Positions 55,587-64,000 of a DNA stretch of 64,000 nucleotides are shown here, in pieces. This stretch comes from Pantoea sp. At-9b. GTDB taxonomy: Bacteria; Pseudomonadota; Gammaproteobacteria; Enterobacterales; Enterobacteriaceae. The stretch is taken from the NCBI RefSeq assembly GCF_000175935.2, contig NC_014837.1, forward strand, positions 3,162,001-3,226,000. The letters are read 5' to 3'. The notes under the pieces were generated by a model. That model saw only the letters and a list, made by a program, of their open reading frames with translations. It was not told where the DNA came from and did no database searches. Within the stretch, counting starts at the first letter, position 1. Every line of letters starts with the position of its first letter. Both the position numbers and the translations under genes were made by a program.

Positions 55587-56627
55587 TTATTGCGCACCCA
55601 CAGTCAGACGAGCAACCTGGTTATTACGGATAAAACGACTTAAATCAACGGGCTGATTCTGATATTGCACCTGTACAGCGGCAGGAGCCCCAATTTTCAG
55701 ACGATACGGAGGCTGACCGGCGAGGCTGAGTTTACCGCCGCTACGTTGCAGGCCGCTGAACAGTTTTTTACCGCTCGCGTCGGTCACTTCCAGCCAGCAG
55801 TCGGCGCTGAAGTTCATGACCAGTGCGTTCGGATCGCTCGAAGCCTGGCTTACGCCTGCGCCACCGGTTGGCAGCTGACCAGCCACGCTATTGGCCGGTG
55901 CCGGAGAGGTGGCGGGCGGCGGGGTGGTATCTACCGGAGCCTGACTGGGAGAAACCACTGCATTATCATTACCTTGCGTGGCTGTAGCCGGTGCAGACGT
56001 GGCCGCTGGCGCATTGCTGGCCTGTGCTGGCGTGTTGGTCGCACTGTCCGGCGTCGCCACGGCACCCGCGCCATTATCCACTGGCGTACCTGCACCGTTG
56101 CTGTCGGCATCGGCGCTGGCGTCGCTGCTGTTATCGCCCAGCGGGATCGATTGGCTGTTATCGCTACTGTTGCTGCCGTTCTGGTCAGCCATGGAGACCA
56201 ACTCATCCTGGGAGGCTTTATGGTTCTGCCACCACCAGGCACCGGTCAACCCGATAACGACGAAGATCACCAGCCAGGTGAAGATCATCAGCCAGCCATC
56301 GCGTTTCTTACGGCGTTTACCCAAGGAGAAGCTCTGCATCGGCTCGATTTTGGCCGCACGTACCGGTGCCTGCTTCGCCATCATCGGCAGCAGATCGTCT
56401 TCCGGCACATGCACCAGACGTGCATAGGATCGAATGTAACCGCGCAGGAACGTCGAGGCTAAATCGGCTGGCGACTTGTCCTCTTCAATATCACGCACGG
56501 TGGAAAGTTTCAGGCACAGGCGTTCCGCGACGTTTTGCTGGGTCAGCCCCATCTGCTCACGGGCCAGTCGCAGGCGTTCACCTGTGGAATGTACTGCAGA
56601 TTTCTCTTGAGTGGCTTCAGTATTCAT
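55587..56627 (-). CDS. rodZ: Cytoskeleton protein RodZ
   Basis: RodZ links MreB to the cell-wall elongation complex. The 346-residue protein has a cytoplasmic Cro/C1-type HTH domain (about residues 17-85), a basic stretch KRRKKR, one membrane helix (111-133), a Ser/Asp then Pro/Ala/Thr-rich low-complexity periplasmic linker (about 145-255), and a C-terminal DUF4115-type domain (about 265-346). Its start overlaps the pilW-like gene by 11 bp. It lies upstream of ispG. Confidence 0.97.
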   Translation of the reverse strand: MNTEATQEKSAVHSTGERLRLAREQMGLTQQNVAERLCLKLSTVRDIEEDKSPADLASTFLRGYIRSYARLVHVPEDDLLPMMAKQAPVRAAKIEPMQSFSLGKRRKKRDGWLMIFTWLVIFVVIGLTGAWWWQNHKASQDELVSMADQNGSNSSDNSQSIPLGDNSSDASADADSNGAGTPVDNGAGAVATPDSATNTPAQASNAPAATSAPATATQGNDNAVVSPSQAPVDTTPPPATSPAPANSVAGQLPTGGAGVSQASSDPNALVMNFSADCWLEVTDASGKKLFSGLQRSGGKLSLAGQPPYRLKIGAPAAVQVQYQNQPVDLSRFIRNNQVARLTVGAQ

Positions 56628-57351
56628 TAGCTAAATAACGCTGGTACTGTATCGATTGTGGAAAACTTCGCGCCAACCGGTCGCCATAACGTGTAACGTC
56701 AGCAGCGTTTCCCTGTTGCGCGGCGAAACGTATCTGTAACCATAAACTGTCTGCACTGGCAGGCAGCCTGTGGTGGTAAACCTCTAAGAGCAGTGAAACC
56801 TTGTTCCACGCTTGCCGATCAAATTGCTTTTCCGCCTCCGCCAGCAGTTGACTGCCCTGCTCCGGCGCTTCATCCAGCGCGAGCGTTAATTGCTTTCGCG
56901 CGGCGGCATCATCTTCAGCTTGCAGGTAACAATAGCCCGAAAATAATAATGCATCGTGACGAGCGTCGGGTTCCTGCGCATCAGCCGCTAACTTAAACTG
57001 TTGATGCGATTCGTCATACTGCCTCAAACCGCAAAGAAACGCACCGTAATTGTTAGCGACGTAGCCGTTGGCAGGAGCCAGTTGCTGCGCACGCTGGTAG
57101 TACCAACGCGTTTGCGCGATATTTTGCTGCGCCTGAGCCACACGTGCAAGCGCCAGAGGCACACGATAGTCATGTGGTGCAGCTTGTTGTGCTCGCAGCA
57201 AATTACGCTGCGCGGATGAAAAATCCTGCGCGGCCAGATAGTGCAATCCCAACTGCAGGCGGATATCTGCCGCGTTCTGACGCGCAGGTTCACTGACACA
57301 ACCGGTTACAACAAAGCCTGCTAATAACACTGCCGGTAATCCCTTACTCAT
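56617..57351 (-). CDS. pilW: PilW/PilF-like TPR lipoprotein
   Basis: This 244-residue outer-membrane lipoprotein has lipobox VTGC (Cys18) and about five TPR repeats from residue 30 ([60 protein letters not shown]). PilW/PilF in type IV pilus systems helps assemble the secretin, but no pilus genes are present here and the gene is conserved in the Enterobacterales next to rodZ. Its role here is uncertain. It overlaps rodZ by 11 bp and follows rlmN. Confidence 0.88.
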   Translation of the reverse strand: MSKGLPAVLLAGFVVTGCVSEPARQNAADIRLQLGLHYLAAQDFSSAQRNLLRAQQAAPHDYRVPLALARVAQAQQNIAQTRWYYQRAQQLAPANGYVANNYGAFLCGLRQYDESHQQFKLAADAQEPDARHDALLFSGYCYLQAEDDAAARKQLTLALDEAPEQGSQLLAEAEKQFDRQAWNKVSLLLEVYHHRLPASADSLWLQIRFAAQQGNAADVTRYGDRLARSFPQSIQYQRYLANEY

Positions 57352-57429
57352 TGTCGCTTCTCCCTGAGTGATTCAGGCGGGAGAGACTGACATGAGTTGC
57401 GCCTGGTGCAAATTACCAGGCGCTGAGTT

Positions 57430-58599
57430 TCAGAGCGCCTTCACAGAGATGGCTTCACCCGCCATCTTTTTACGCATAGTACGTTTGGTACGGTCGATCA
57501 CATCACCGGCTAACTGACCACAGGCGGCATCAATATCATCACCACGGGTTTTACGCACGATGGTGGTGAAACCGTATTCCATCAACACCTTAGAGAAACG
57601 ATCGACACGGCTGTTGGAGCTGCGGCCATAGGGCGCGCCCGGGAAGGGGTTCCACGGAATCAGGTTGATTTTGCTCGGCGTATCTTTCAGCAGCTCAGCC
57701 AACTGATGAGCATCGTCCGTGCTGTCATTGACGTGATCCAGCAGAACGTACTCGATGGTGACGCGCCCCTGGTTCGCATTTGACTTCGCCAGGTAACGTT
57801 TCACGGCGGCGAGGAACGTTTCGATGTTGTATTTCTTGTTAATCGGCACGATGTCATCGCGCAGCTTGTCGTTCGGTGCGTGCAGAGAAATAGCCAGCGC
57901 GACGTCAATCATATCGCCCAGCTTGTCCAGTGCCGGAACCACACCCGAGGTTGACAGGGTGACGCGGCGTTTGGACAGGCCAAAACCGAAGTCATCCAGC
58001 ATGATTTCCATCGCCGGTACCACGTTGTTGAGGTTCAGCAACGGCTCGCCCATTCCCATCATTACCACGTTGGTGATAGGACGCTGACCGGTCACTTTCG
58101 CGGCACCGATAATTTTCGCCGCACGCCACACCTGACCGATAATTTCTGATACACGCAGGTTACGGTTAAAGCCTTGCTGCGCCGTCGAACAGAATTTGCA
58201 CTCCAGTGCACAACCCACCTGTGAAGAGACGCACAGCGTGGCGCGGTCATCTTCCGGGATGTACACGGTTTCCACCAGTTGGTCACCCACGCGAATCGCC
58301 CATTTAATGGTGCCATCGCTGGAACGTTTCTCTTCCGCCACTTCCGGGGCGCGGATCTCAGTGAGCTGCATCAGCTTGCCGCGCAGCACTTTGTTGATAT
58401 CGGTCATCTGCTCGAAATCATCGCAGCAGTAGTGATACATCCACTTCATCACCTGATCGGCGCGAAACGGTTTTTCACCCAGCGAGACAAAGAATTCGCG
58501 CATCTGCTGACGATTGAGATCCAGCAGGTTAATTTTTTCGTTTTTCGGGGAAACAACCACGGGGGAAGCGGACGACGGCGTCACAATCTGTTCGGACAT
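57430..58599 (-). CDS. rlmN: 23S rRNA (adenine-2503-C2) / tRNA methyltransferase RlmN
   Basis: RlmN is a radical-SAM enzyme that methylates A2503 of 23S rRNA and A37 of some tRNAs. The 389-residue protein has the cluster motif CALECKFC (Cys130, 134, 137), the substrate-methyl Cys near the C terminus ([13 protein letters not shown]), and [13 protein letters not shown]. coli RlmN has 384 residues. It is separated from ndk by a strong terminator, so it has its own promoter. Confidence 0.98.
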   Translation of the reverse strand: MSEQIVTPSSASPVVVSPKNEKINLLDLNRQQMREFFVSLGEKPFRADQVMKWMYHYCCDDFEQMTDINKVLRGKLMQLTEIRAPEVAEEKRSSDGTIKWAIRVGDQLVETVYIPEDDRATLCVSSQVGCALECKFCSTAQQGFNRNLRVSEIIGQVWRAAKIIGAAKVTGQRPITNVVMMGMGEPLLNLNNVVPAMEIMLDDFGFGLSKRRVTLSTSGVVPALDKLGDMIDVALAISLHAPNDKLRDDIVPINKKYNIETFLAAVKRYLAKSNANQGRVTIEYVLLDHVNDSTDDAHQLAELLKDTPSKINLIPWNPFPGAPYGRSSNSRVDRFSKVLMEYGFTTIVRKTRGDDIDAACGQLAGDVIDRTKRTMRKKMAGEAISVKAL

Positions 58600-58650
58600 A
58601 ATGTTCTCTGGCCTCGTTGTTACACGTTATGGCTCTGGTTAAGAATAGGA

Positions 58651-58690
58651 AAAAAACAGCGCCCTTGCTGAGCAGGCTCAACAAGGGCGC
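58651..58690 (-). terminator. Rho-independent terminator between ndk and rlmN
   Basis: On the minus strand, GCGCCCTTG and CAAGGGCGC form a 9-bp stem with a 14-base loop, followed by TGTTTTTTT. It ends ndk before the rlmN promoter. Confidence 0.85.
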
Positions 58691-58728
58691 ATAATTGTAC
58701 TACATCTGCGGCATGATGCCAGGGGAAC

Positions 58729-58759
58729 AGATTTACACCTGATTAAAAGGTGTAAATCT
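58729..58759. repeat. Perfect 12-bp inverted repeat 3' of ndk
   Basis: AGATTTACACCT and AGGTGTAAATCT flank a 7-base loop, starting 9 bp past the ndk stop. There is no T-run. It may protect the ndk mRNA 3' end or act as a regulator site for rlmN. Confidence 0.6.
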
Positions 58760-58768
58760 TATGCCACC

Positions 58769-59200
58769 TTAGCGAGTGCGCGGGCAGACTTCGTTTTCAG
58801 CGAAGAAGTAGGCGATTTCACGCGCAGCAGATTCGGTAGAGTCTGAACCGTGAGTGGCGTTCTCGGTGAAGCTGTCCGCGTAGTCAGCACGCAGGGTGCC
58901 AGCCAGTGCGTTGTCCGGGTTGGTTGCACCCATCAGGTCACGGTGACGCTGAACGGCGTTTTCACCTTCCAGTACAGAAACCACAACCGGACCAGAGGTC
59001 ATGAATTCAACCAGACCGTCGAAGAACGGACGGCCTTTGTGCTCCGCGTAGAAACCTTCAGCCTGTTCTTTGGTCAGGTGCAGCATTTTTGCGCCAACGA
59101 TTTTGAAGCCCGCGCTTTCAAAACGGTTGTAGATAGCACCAATTACGTTCTTAGCGACAGCGTTTGGTTTAACGATTGAGAAAGTACGTTCGATTGCCAT
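58769..59200 (-). CDS. ndk: Nucleoside-diphosphate kinase
   Basis: Ndk equalises nucleoside triphosphate pools by phosphotransfer through a phosphohistidine. The 143-residue length equals E. coli Ndk, with active-site His117 in NATHGSDS and [10 protein letters not shown] near the N terminus. It has its own promoter and terminator. Confidence 0.99.
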   Translation of the reverse strand: MAIERTFSIVKPNAVAKNVIGAIYNRFESAGFKIVGAKMLHLTKEQAEGFYAEHKGRPFFDGLVEFMTSGPVVVSVLEGENAVQRHRDLMGATNPDNALAGTLRADYADSFTENATHGSDSTESAAREIAYFFAENEVCPRTR

Positions 59201-59466
59201 GTTGACCTCTGTTTTTACGGCATAGCCATTCTGAAGAAACCGGGAACCGGCCCGGTAAGAAAACGGGGCGATTATAGGGACATCATCGGGCGTTGCCTAT
59301 TGCCGATCGTAGGAATTATTGAAAATAATTGATTTTAGTCGGGGCAGACCGCTGAAAAATGTGCCATACCGGGATGTTCATCCCCAACTTTCTCCTTACT
59401 AACCCTTGAGATAGCGTCCACATTCCCGGACACTGAGTCTTTCCCGATTGATGAGAAGAGGTTGCT

Positions 59467-60309
59467 ATGACAGCTCCCCTGTTTGTGTCTGCTGACTGGT
59501 TAAAAGAACATTACACCGAGGAAACTCTACAGGTGCTGGATGCGCGCATGCTGCCACCCGGCCAGGAAGCGGTGCGTGATATCCAGGCGGAGTATCTGGC
59601 GGGCCATCTGCCCGACGCCCCTTTCTTCAATATCGAAGCCTTATCCGATCACACCAGCCCCTACCCGCACATGATGCCGCGTGCCGAAGCCTTTGCGGTG
59701 GCAATGCGAGAATTGGGCGTCAGCCAGGATAAGCACCTGGTGGTCTACGATGAAGGCAACCTGTTCTCCGCACCGCGCGCCTGGTGGATGTTACGCGCTT
59801 TTGGTTGCGTCAACGTCTCGATCCTGGCAGGAGGACTGGCGGGCTGGAAAGCAGCCGGTTACCCGCTGGCAACCGGTCCGGTGGTGTTAGCGGAAGGGGA
59901 ATTTGACGCCAAATATGACAGCACCCAGGTGAAACGTCTGACCGATGTGTTGCTGATCAGCCATGAAGGTGGTGCGCAGATTATCGATGCCCGTGCCGCC
60001 AATCGCTTCAATGCCGAAGTGGACGAACCGCGTCCCGGCCTGTTGCGCGGACATATCCCCAACAGCCGCAACGTGCCGTGGAACAATCTGGTGGTGAACG
60101 GCGCACTGAAACCGGCAGCGCAACTACGCGAGGAATTTGATCGGGCTGGCGTGCAGTTGGATCAGCCGATCATTGCCAGCTGCGGCTCAGGTGTGACCGC
60201 AGTCGTGGTGATTCTGGCGCTGACAGCGCTTGGCGTGCGGGATGTCACGCTGTACGACGGTTCCTGGGGAGAATGGGGTAGCCGCGACGATTTGCCGATT
60301 GAGAAATGA
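59467..60309 (+). CDS. sseA: 3-mercaptopyruvate sulfurtransferase
   Basis: SseA transfers sulfur from 3-mercaptopyruvate to thiols or cyanide. The 280-residue protein has two rhodanese domains (about 8-135 and 165-278) and the active loop CGSGVT with Cys239, the mercaptopyruvate-type motif. The ATG at 59467 has GAAGAGG upstream. E. coli SseA has 281 residues. It is convergent with sseB across a bidirectional terminator. Confidence 0.97.
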   Translation: MTAPLFVSADWLKEHYTEETLQVLDARMLPPGQEAVRDIQAEYLAGHLPDAPFFNIEALSDHTSPYPHMMPRAEAFAVAMRELGVSQDKHLVVYDEGNLFSAPRAWWMLRAFGCVNVSILAGGLAGWKAAGYPLATGPVVLAEGEFDAKYDSTQVKRLTDVLLISHEGGAQIIDARAANRFNAEVDEPRPGLLRGHIPNSRNVPWNNLVVNGALKPAAQLREEFDRAGVQLDQPIIASCGSGVTAVVVILALTALGVRDVTLYDGSWGEWGSRDDLPIEK

Positions 60310-60310
60310 T

Positions 60311-60341
60311 AAAAAGCGCGGTCGTCGGACCGCGCTTTTTT
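60311..60341. terminator. Bidirectional terminator between sseA and sseB
   Basis: AAAAAGCGCGGTC and GACCGCGCTTTTT are nearly perfect complements around GTCG, and the right arm overlaps the sseB stop. It serves both convergent genes. Confidence 0.9.
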
Positions 60342-61107
60342 AGATAATGCGCTGACTGCCTTTAAAGTCACGCAGGAAACTGCCCCAGCGACGCTCGTAA
60401 AACGGCGTAATGTGGGCAGTGAAGAAATGGCTGACGCCATGTTCGCCGCTCACCACTTCACACAGATCAATCGGCGCATCGTCGGTAAGCGTATCGGTCG
60501 CTACACTACCCGCCGCCTGAATGATCGCTTCAATATCACTGTCCGCCTCGATACCAATCAACAGATTCGGTTCCGCACCGGCCTGCTCACGAATGCTGGC
60601 AATATACGCGCGACGTACCTGCTTATATTTGGCAAACAGCTGGGTGAGCGAATCAACCATCTGCGCCGGGGGTGCAGCCACTTCTGAGAGCAGCAATGAC
60701 TGGCCGCCCTCCAGCACCGTTTGCTGACTCAGCGCACTGCCCTCTTCGCCCAGCAAATGGGCAATTTCACCCGGTGAAAACTCTTTCCCGGTCGGCAGCT
60801 TGGGGTTGAGGAACAGGGTTTCGCCCAGCGTCATTTCGAACAAGGTGCGTACCGGCAGGCGCAGGTACGGCTGCTCATCTTTGATGGCTTCACTCATCGC
60901 CTGTTCAGATGTGAAAAAAGGGATGACGCTGCCGCCCCCTTCTTTTTCCCAGTGCTGAAGATCAACCGGTGTGGTGGCGTCAAATTGCTGCGCGCTACTT
61001 TCGCCCGGCACCCAGACATCCGCGTCCAGCAACAGCTGAAAAAACTCCGGGCGGTGCGCAGGCTCAGTGGCCGCCAGCTTCAGCACCTCTTCAAGACGGT
61101 TACTCAT
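60340..61107 (-). CDS. sseB: SseB family protein, serine sensitivity enhancer
   Basis: This 255-residue cytoplasmic protein has the SseB N-terminal domain (NRLEEVLKLAATEPAHRPEF, VIPFFTSEQAMSEAI) and C-terminal domain (about 130-255). E. coli SseB enhances serine sensitivity when overproduced; its biochemical role is unknown. Not the Salmonella secretion protein of the same name. It lies between pepB and sseA, as in E. coli. Confidence 0.94.
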   Translation of the reverse strand: MSNRLEEVLKLAATEPAHRPEFFQLLLDADVWVPGESSAQQFDATTPVDLQHWEKEGGGSVIPFFTSEQAMSEAIKDEQPYLRLPVRTLFEMTLGETLFLNPKLPTGKEFSPGEIAHLLGEEGSALSQQTVLEGGQSLLLSEVAAPPAQMVDSLTQLFAKYKQVRRAYIASIREQAGAEPNLLIGIEADSDIEAIIQAAGSVATDTLTDDAPIDLCEVVSGEHGVSHFFTAHITPFYERRWGSFLRDFKGSQRII

Positions 61108-61120
61108 GGTTTGGTTTTTC

Positions 61121-61155
61121 CAAAAAAAAAAGACGGCAGGATTATACCTGCCGTC
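61121..61155 (-). terminator. Rho-independent terminator after pepB
   Basis: On the minus strand, GACGGCAGG and CCTGCCGTC form a perfect 9-bp stem around TATAAT, followed by about ten T. It ends the transcript 8 bp past the pepB stop. Confidence 0.92.
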
Positions 61156-61162
61156 AGCGGGA

Positions 61163-62449
61163 TTATTTCAGCAGCAAATTGGCGATGGTGCGAACCCCAA
61201 GGCCGGTTGCGCCTGCTGACCACTGATCCACCGCGCTTTTACGGTAGGTCGCTGAACAGTCGATATGCAGCCAGCCTTGCTGGTACTTGCTGACGAAGTG
61301 TGACAGGAACGCCGCCGCGCTGCTGGCACCGGCGGAGTGTGCCGGGCTGGCAATGTTGTTCAGATCGGCAAAGTTTGACGGCAGATGGCTGCGATGGAAT
61401 TCTGCCAGCGGCAGACGCCAGAACGCTTCGTTCTCACTGGCTGCACTACCCAGCAGCGATTGTGCCAGCACATCATCAAAGGTGAACAGCGCGTGGTAAT
61501 CGTTGCCGAGTGCGGTTTTCGCAGCACCGGTCAGCGTAGCGGCATCAATCAGCAATTCCGGGTTCTGCTCGCTGGCATCGATCAGGCCATCGGCCAGCAC
61601 CAGACGCCCTTCGGCATCGGTGTTCATCACTTCAACAGTTTTGCCGTTGCGATAGCGAATGATATCGCCAAGACGGAACGCGTTGCCGCTCACCATGTTG
61701 TCAGCGCAGCACAGGTAGAGTTTCACACGTTTATTCAGACCACGAGAGATCGCCAGCGCCAGTGCCCCCGTCAGGGTGGCGGCACCGCCCATATCGGACT
61801 TCATCGAGTCCATAAAGCTGCTTTGCTTCAGGCTGTAGCCACCGGTATCAAAGGTGATGCCTTTACCTACCAGGCAAGCGTACACCGGGGTGTTCTCGTC
61901 ACCGCCCGGATTGAAATCCAGCGCCAACAGCACCGGTGCGCGGGTAGAACCACGGCCAACGGTATGAATGCCGAGATAGCCCTGCTCGCGCAGATCTTCA
62001 CCCTTGGTGATGCGATAACTCACGGCATCACCGCCAACTTCAGAAATCAGATCAATCGCGCCGTGTGCCAGCTGTTCCGGGCTGAGATCTTCAGCCGGCA
62101 GGTTGATGGTGTTGCGTACCCAGTCAACGATCTTCAGCCGGCGATCAAATTCGCGCTGATCCTGTTCGCTCAGGGTCGGCCAGTCCACCTGACGCGATCC
62201 TTTCGGGCCACGGTAGCCCTGCCAGAACGCCCAGCTTTTCTCCAGATCCCAGCCTTCGCCGCTTAACGCAACATGGCGAATGCCCTGACCGTCGAGTTTG
62301 CGTGCGGCGCGTTGAATGCTCAGCAGCGCATCCGCACCGGTGAGATGAATCGTCATGCCACTGTCATTGCTGCTCAGCAACGCTTTTTCACCCCAGCGCG
62401 CATCGGCGGCCTGGGAGCTGAGCGTAATTGTCATCGGTTGTGTTGTCAT
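61163..62449 (-). CDS. pepB: Aminopeptidase B
   Basis: PepB is an M17 leucyl-aminopeptidase that cleaves N-terminal residues from small peptides. The 428-residue protein has the family signature NTDAEGRL, metal and catalytic residues in [15 protein letters not shown] and [13 protein letters not shown], and [10 protein letters not shown]. In E. coli pepB is preceded by iscX; here the preceding gene is iscS, 69 bp away. Confidence 0.97.
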   Translation of the reverse strand: MTTQPMTITLSSQAADARWGEKALLSSNDSGMTIHLTGADALLSIQRAARKLDGQGIRHVALSGEGWDLEKSWAFWQGYRGPKGSRQVDWPTLSEQDQREFDRRLKIVDWVRNTINLPAEDLSPEQLAHGAIDLISEVGGDAVSYRITKGEDLREQGYLGIHTVGRGSTRAPVLLALDFNPGGDENTPVYACLVGKGITFDTGGYSLKQSSFMDSMKSDMGGAATLTGALALAISRGLNKRVKLYLCCADNMVSGNAFRLGDIIRYRNGKTVEVMNTDAEGRLVLADGLIDASEQNPELLIDAATLTGAAKTALGNDYHALFTFDDVLAQSLLGSAASENEAFWRLPLAEFHRSHLPSNFADLNNIASPAHSAGASSAAAFLSHFVSKYQQGWLHIDCSATYRKSAVDQWSAGATGLGVRTIANLLLK

Positions 62450-62518
62450 CGCGTGGCTCCGTATGCGTGAGTTATCACCTTCCGCCAGACCAGCGGAATG
62501 ATGCTGTTAAACCAGTAA

Positions 62519-63691
62519 TTAGCGAGAATTTGCCGCAGGCATCAGCGCCCGCAGACGGGTTACCGCTTTGTTGACCAGCTCGATGGCGTAATCAATTTCC
62601 TCTGCGGTGGTAAAACGTCCGAGCGAAAAACGCAGCGAGCTGTGTGCCAGCTCCTGCTCAACGCCCATCGCGCGTAGCACGTAAGAGGGTTCGAGACTGG
62701 CTGAAGTACAGGCGGAACCGGAAGAGAGCGCCAGATCTTTCAGCGCCATAATCAACGATTCACCTTCAACGTGGGCAAAACTGATATTGAGGATATTGGG
62801 CGCACCCTGCTCCAGCGAACCATTCAGCGTGACATCGCTCAAGGCGCTGATGCCCTGCCACAGACGCTGGCGCAGGGCAGCGAGACGGGCAACTTCACTG
62901 CTCATCTCTTCACGGGCAATGCGGTAGGCTTCGCCCATGCCGACGATCTGATGCACCGGCAAAGTGCCGGAGCGCATGCCGCGCTCATGACCGCCACCGT
63001 GCATCTGCGCATCAATCTGCAAACGCGGTTTGCATCGTACCCAGAGCGCACCAATGCCTTTCGGGCCATAAATTTTGTGTGCCGAGAACGACATCAAATC
63101 CACCGGCAGCACACTGACGTCAATCGGCAGCTTACCGACACTCTGCGTCGCATCGACATGGAACAGAATGTCACGTTCACGGCACAAGGCACCGAGTGCG
63201 GCGATATCCTGAATCACGCCCGTTTCGTTGTTGACGTGCATCTGCGAAACCAGCACCGTGTCTTCACGCACTGCCGCCGCCAACATCTCGCGGGTAACGA
63301 TACCGTCAGGACCGGGTTGCAGATAGGTGACCTCGAAGCCTTCGCGCTCCAGCTGCTGGCAGCTATCGAGCACCGCTTTGTGTTCGGTCTGGCTGGTAAT
63401 GATGTGTTTGCCGCGCGCCTGATGGCACTGCGCCGCGCCTTTGATGGCGAGGTTATCGGCCTCGGTGGCACCGGACGTAAACACGATTTCACGCGGATCG
63501 GCATTGACCAGCTCCGCAACCTGATTGCGTGCCACATCAACAGCTTCTTCAGCCTGCCAGCCAAAACGGTGAGAACGGGAAGCGGGGTTACCGAACGTGC
63601 CATCCAGGGTGAGAAACTGCATCATTCTGGTGGCAACACGCGGATCCGCAGGCGTAGTGGCTGCGTAATCCAGGTAGATCGGTAATTTCAT
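62519..63691 (-). CDS. iscS: Cysteine desulfurase IscS with shortened C terminus
   Basis: IscS takes sulfur from cysteine as a persulfide for Fe-S clusters and tRNA thiolation. The PLP Lys206 ([12 protein letters not shown]) and persulfide Cys328 ([14 protein letters not shown]) are at the same numbers as in E. coli. The protein is 390 residues, not 404: it matches up to about residue 383, then ends LMPAANSR in place of the E. coli tail that contains EMYKQGVDLNS and WAHH. That tail is reported to be needed for IscU binding. iscU and the rest of the isc operon are absent from their usual place downstream. Retention for tRNA thiolation (TusA, ThiI partners) is inferred. Confidence 0.96.
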   Translation of the reverse strand: MKLPIYLDYAATTPADPRVATRMMQFLTLDGTFGNPASRSHRFGWQAEEAVDVARNQVAELVNADPREIVFTSGATEADNLAIKGAAQCHQARGKHIITSQTEHKAVLDSCQQLEREGFEVTYLQPGPDGIVTREMLAAAVREDTVLVSQMHVNNETGVIQDIAALGALCRERDILFHVDATQSVGKLPIDVSVLPVDLMSFSAHKIYGPKGIGALWVRCKPRLQIDAQMHGGGHERGMRSGTLPVHQIVGMGEAYRIAREEMSSEVARLAALRQRLWQGISALSDVTLNGSLEQGAPNILNISFAHVEGESLIMALKDLALSSGSACTSASLEPSYVLRAMGVEQELAHSSLRFSLGRFTTAEEIDYAIELVNKAVTRLRALMPAANSR

Positions 63692-63780
63692 TGCGCTAAA
63701 GCTCCGTATAAAAAATCATACGACGTTATAGCATGATTCAGCCTTCCCTGCCTTAGCAGGAAAGGCCGAAAGAGAGCGGA

Positions 63781-64000
63781 TCAGGCACGCAGGTTAACGT
63801 TGATGGTTTCCTGCACGCGGTGAGTCTGGAAGCGGCGATTGTCGATGGCATTCTGACGGTCAGCGACATCCAGAATTTCCTGATTGTTGACCAGTTCCGC
63901 CAGCGTGATGTTGTTGAGGAATTCGCTGATACGCACGCTCAGATCACGCCACAGGACGTGAGTCAGGCAACGTTCGCCGCCCTGGCAACCTTCTTTGCCC
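63781..64000 (-). CDS. iscR: Fe-S cluster regulator IscR, C-terminal part
   Basis: The last 72 or so residues of IscR are present; the start is beyond the right edge. The translation ends [12 protein letters not shown] and includes cluster-ligand Cys residues in [13 protein letters not shown] and the segment [17 protein letters not shown], as in E. coli IscR. It lies 89 bp upstream of iscS, the normal start of the isc operon. In E. coli holo-IscR represses isc and apo-IscR activates suf. Confidence 0.96.
   Translation of the reverse strand, partial: GKEGCQGGERCLTHVLWRDLSVRISEFLNNITLAELVNNQEILDVADRQNAIDNRRFQTHRVQETINVNLRA

Noticed and set aside
61385..62266. 293-codon plus-strand frame opposite pepB
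   Set aside because: pepB is conserved over its full length; this frame is a by-product of high GC coding sequence.
62771..63685. 304-codon plus-strand frame opposite iscS
   Set aside because: Antisense to a conserved gene, no family resemblance.
1..64000. tRNA, rRNA, CRISPR arrays, prophage
   Set aside because: No cloverleaf, rRNA segment, regularly spaced direct repeats or phage structural genes were seen on either strand.

Overview
This window is chromosomal DNA from a gammaproteobacterium of the Enterobacterales, most likely Erwiniaceae (Pantoea or Erwinia-like). The gene order largely follows the E. coli 53-57 minute region (purC-bamC-dapA-gcvR-bcp; bepA-yfgD-hda-uraA-upp-purMN-ppk-ppx; guaBA-xseA-yfgJ-der-bamB-yfgM-hisS-ispG-rodZ-pilW-rlmN-ndk-sseA-sseB-pepB-isc). 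The proteins are close to the E. coli versions, with accessory blocks inserted between the core genes. The genus is inferred from this pattern and was not tested by a search.

Layout. 1-6446: core genes (purC partial, bamC, dapA, gcvR, bcp, perM) and a diguanylate cyclase. 6615-12146: a tightly overlapping accessory operon of LacI-type regulator, substrate-binding protein, two permeases, ATPase and metallophosphoesterase, with a perfect palindrome in front of it. 12273-13520: two membrane-anchored DsrE-like paralogues. 14175-20681: bepA, yfgD, hda, uraA, upp, purM, purN. 20771-25286: a type VI secretion lipase effector of the Tle3/DUF3274 type followed by three tandem Tli3-like immunity lipoprotein genes, the last frameshifted. 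25414-33643: a pstCAB-like operon without pstS or phoU, divergent from ppk-ppx. 33656-40255: variable genes (tehB, yfgG, mgtE, a YodC-like gene, DUF3750, LysR regulator, EamA exporter, PanE-like reductase). 40315-44963: guaBA and xseA. 45024-48869: a protealysin-emfourin pair and a membrane PQQ dehydrogenase. 49266-64000: the yfgJ-to-isc core block.

Functional themes. Purine synthesis is represented by purC, purMN and guaBA, and each has a recognisable PurR-type operator. Outer-membrane assembly and quality control are represented by bamB, bamC, bepA and yfgM. Phosphate and polyphosphate metabolism is represented by pstCAB next to ppk-ppx.

Most notable points. (1) The isc cluster is reduced to iscR-iscS next to pepB. 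iscU, iscA, hscB, hscA, fdx and iscX are absent from their usual place, and IscS has lost the C-terminal tail that serves IscU. (2) The orphan Tle3/Tli3 cassette carries an 813-bp tandem duplication. (3) A GCGCGATTTATCGCGC inverted-repeat family occurs at five gene ends and supplies the stop codon of two genes. (4) The LacI/ABC/phosphoesterase operon has an unknown, possibly phosphodiester or phosphonate-like substrate. I saw no tRNA, rRNA, CRISPR array, insertion sequence or prophage.
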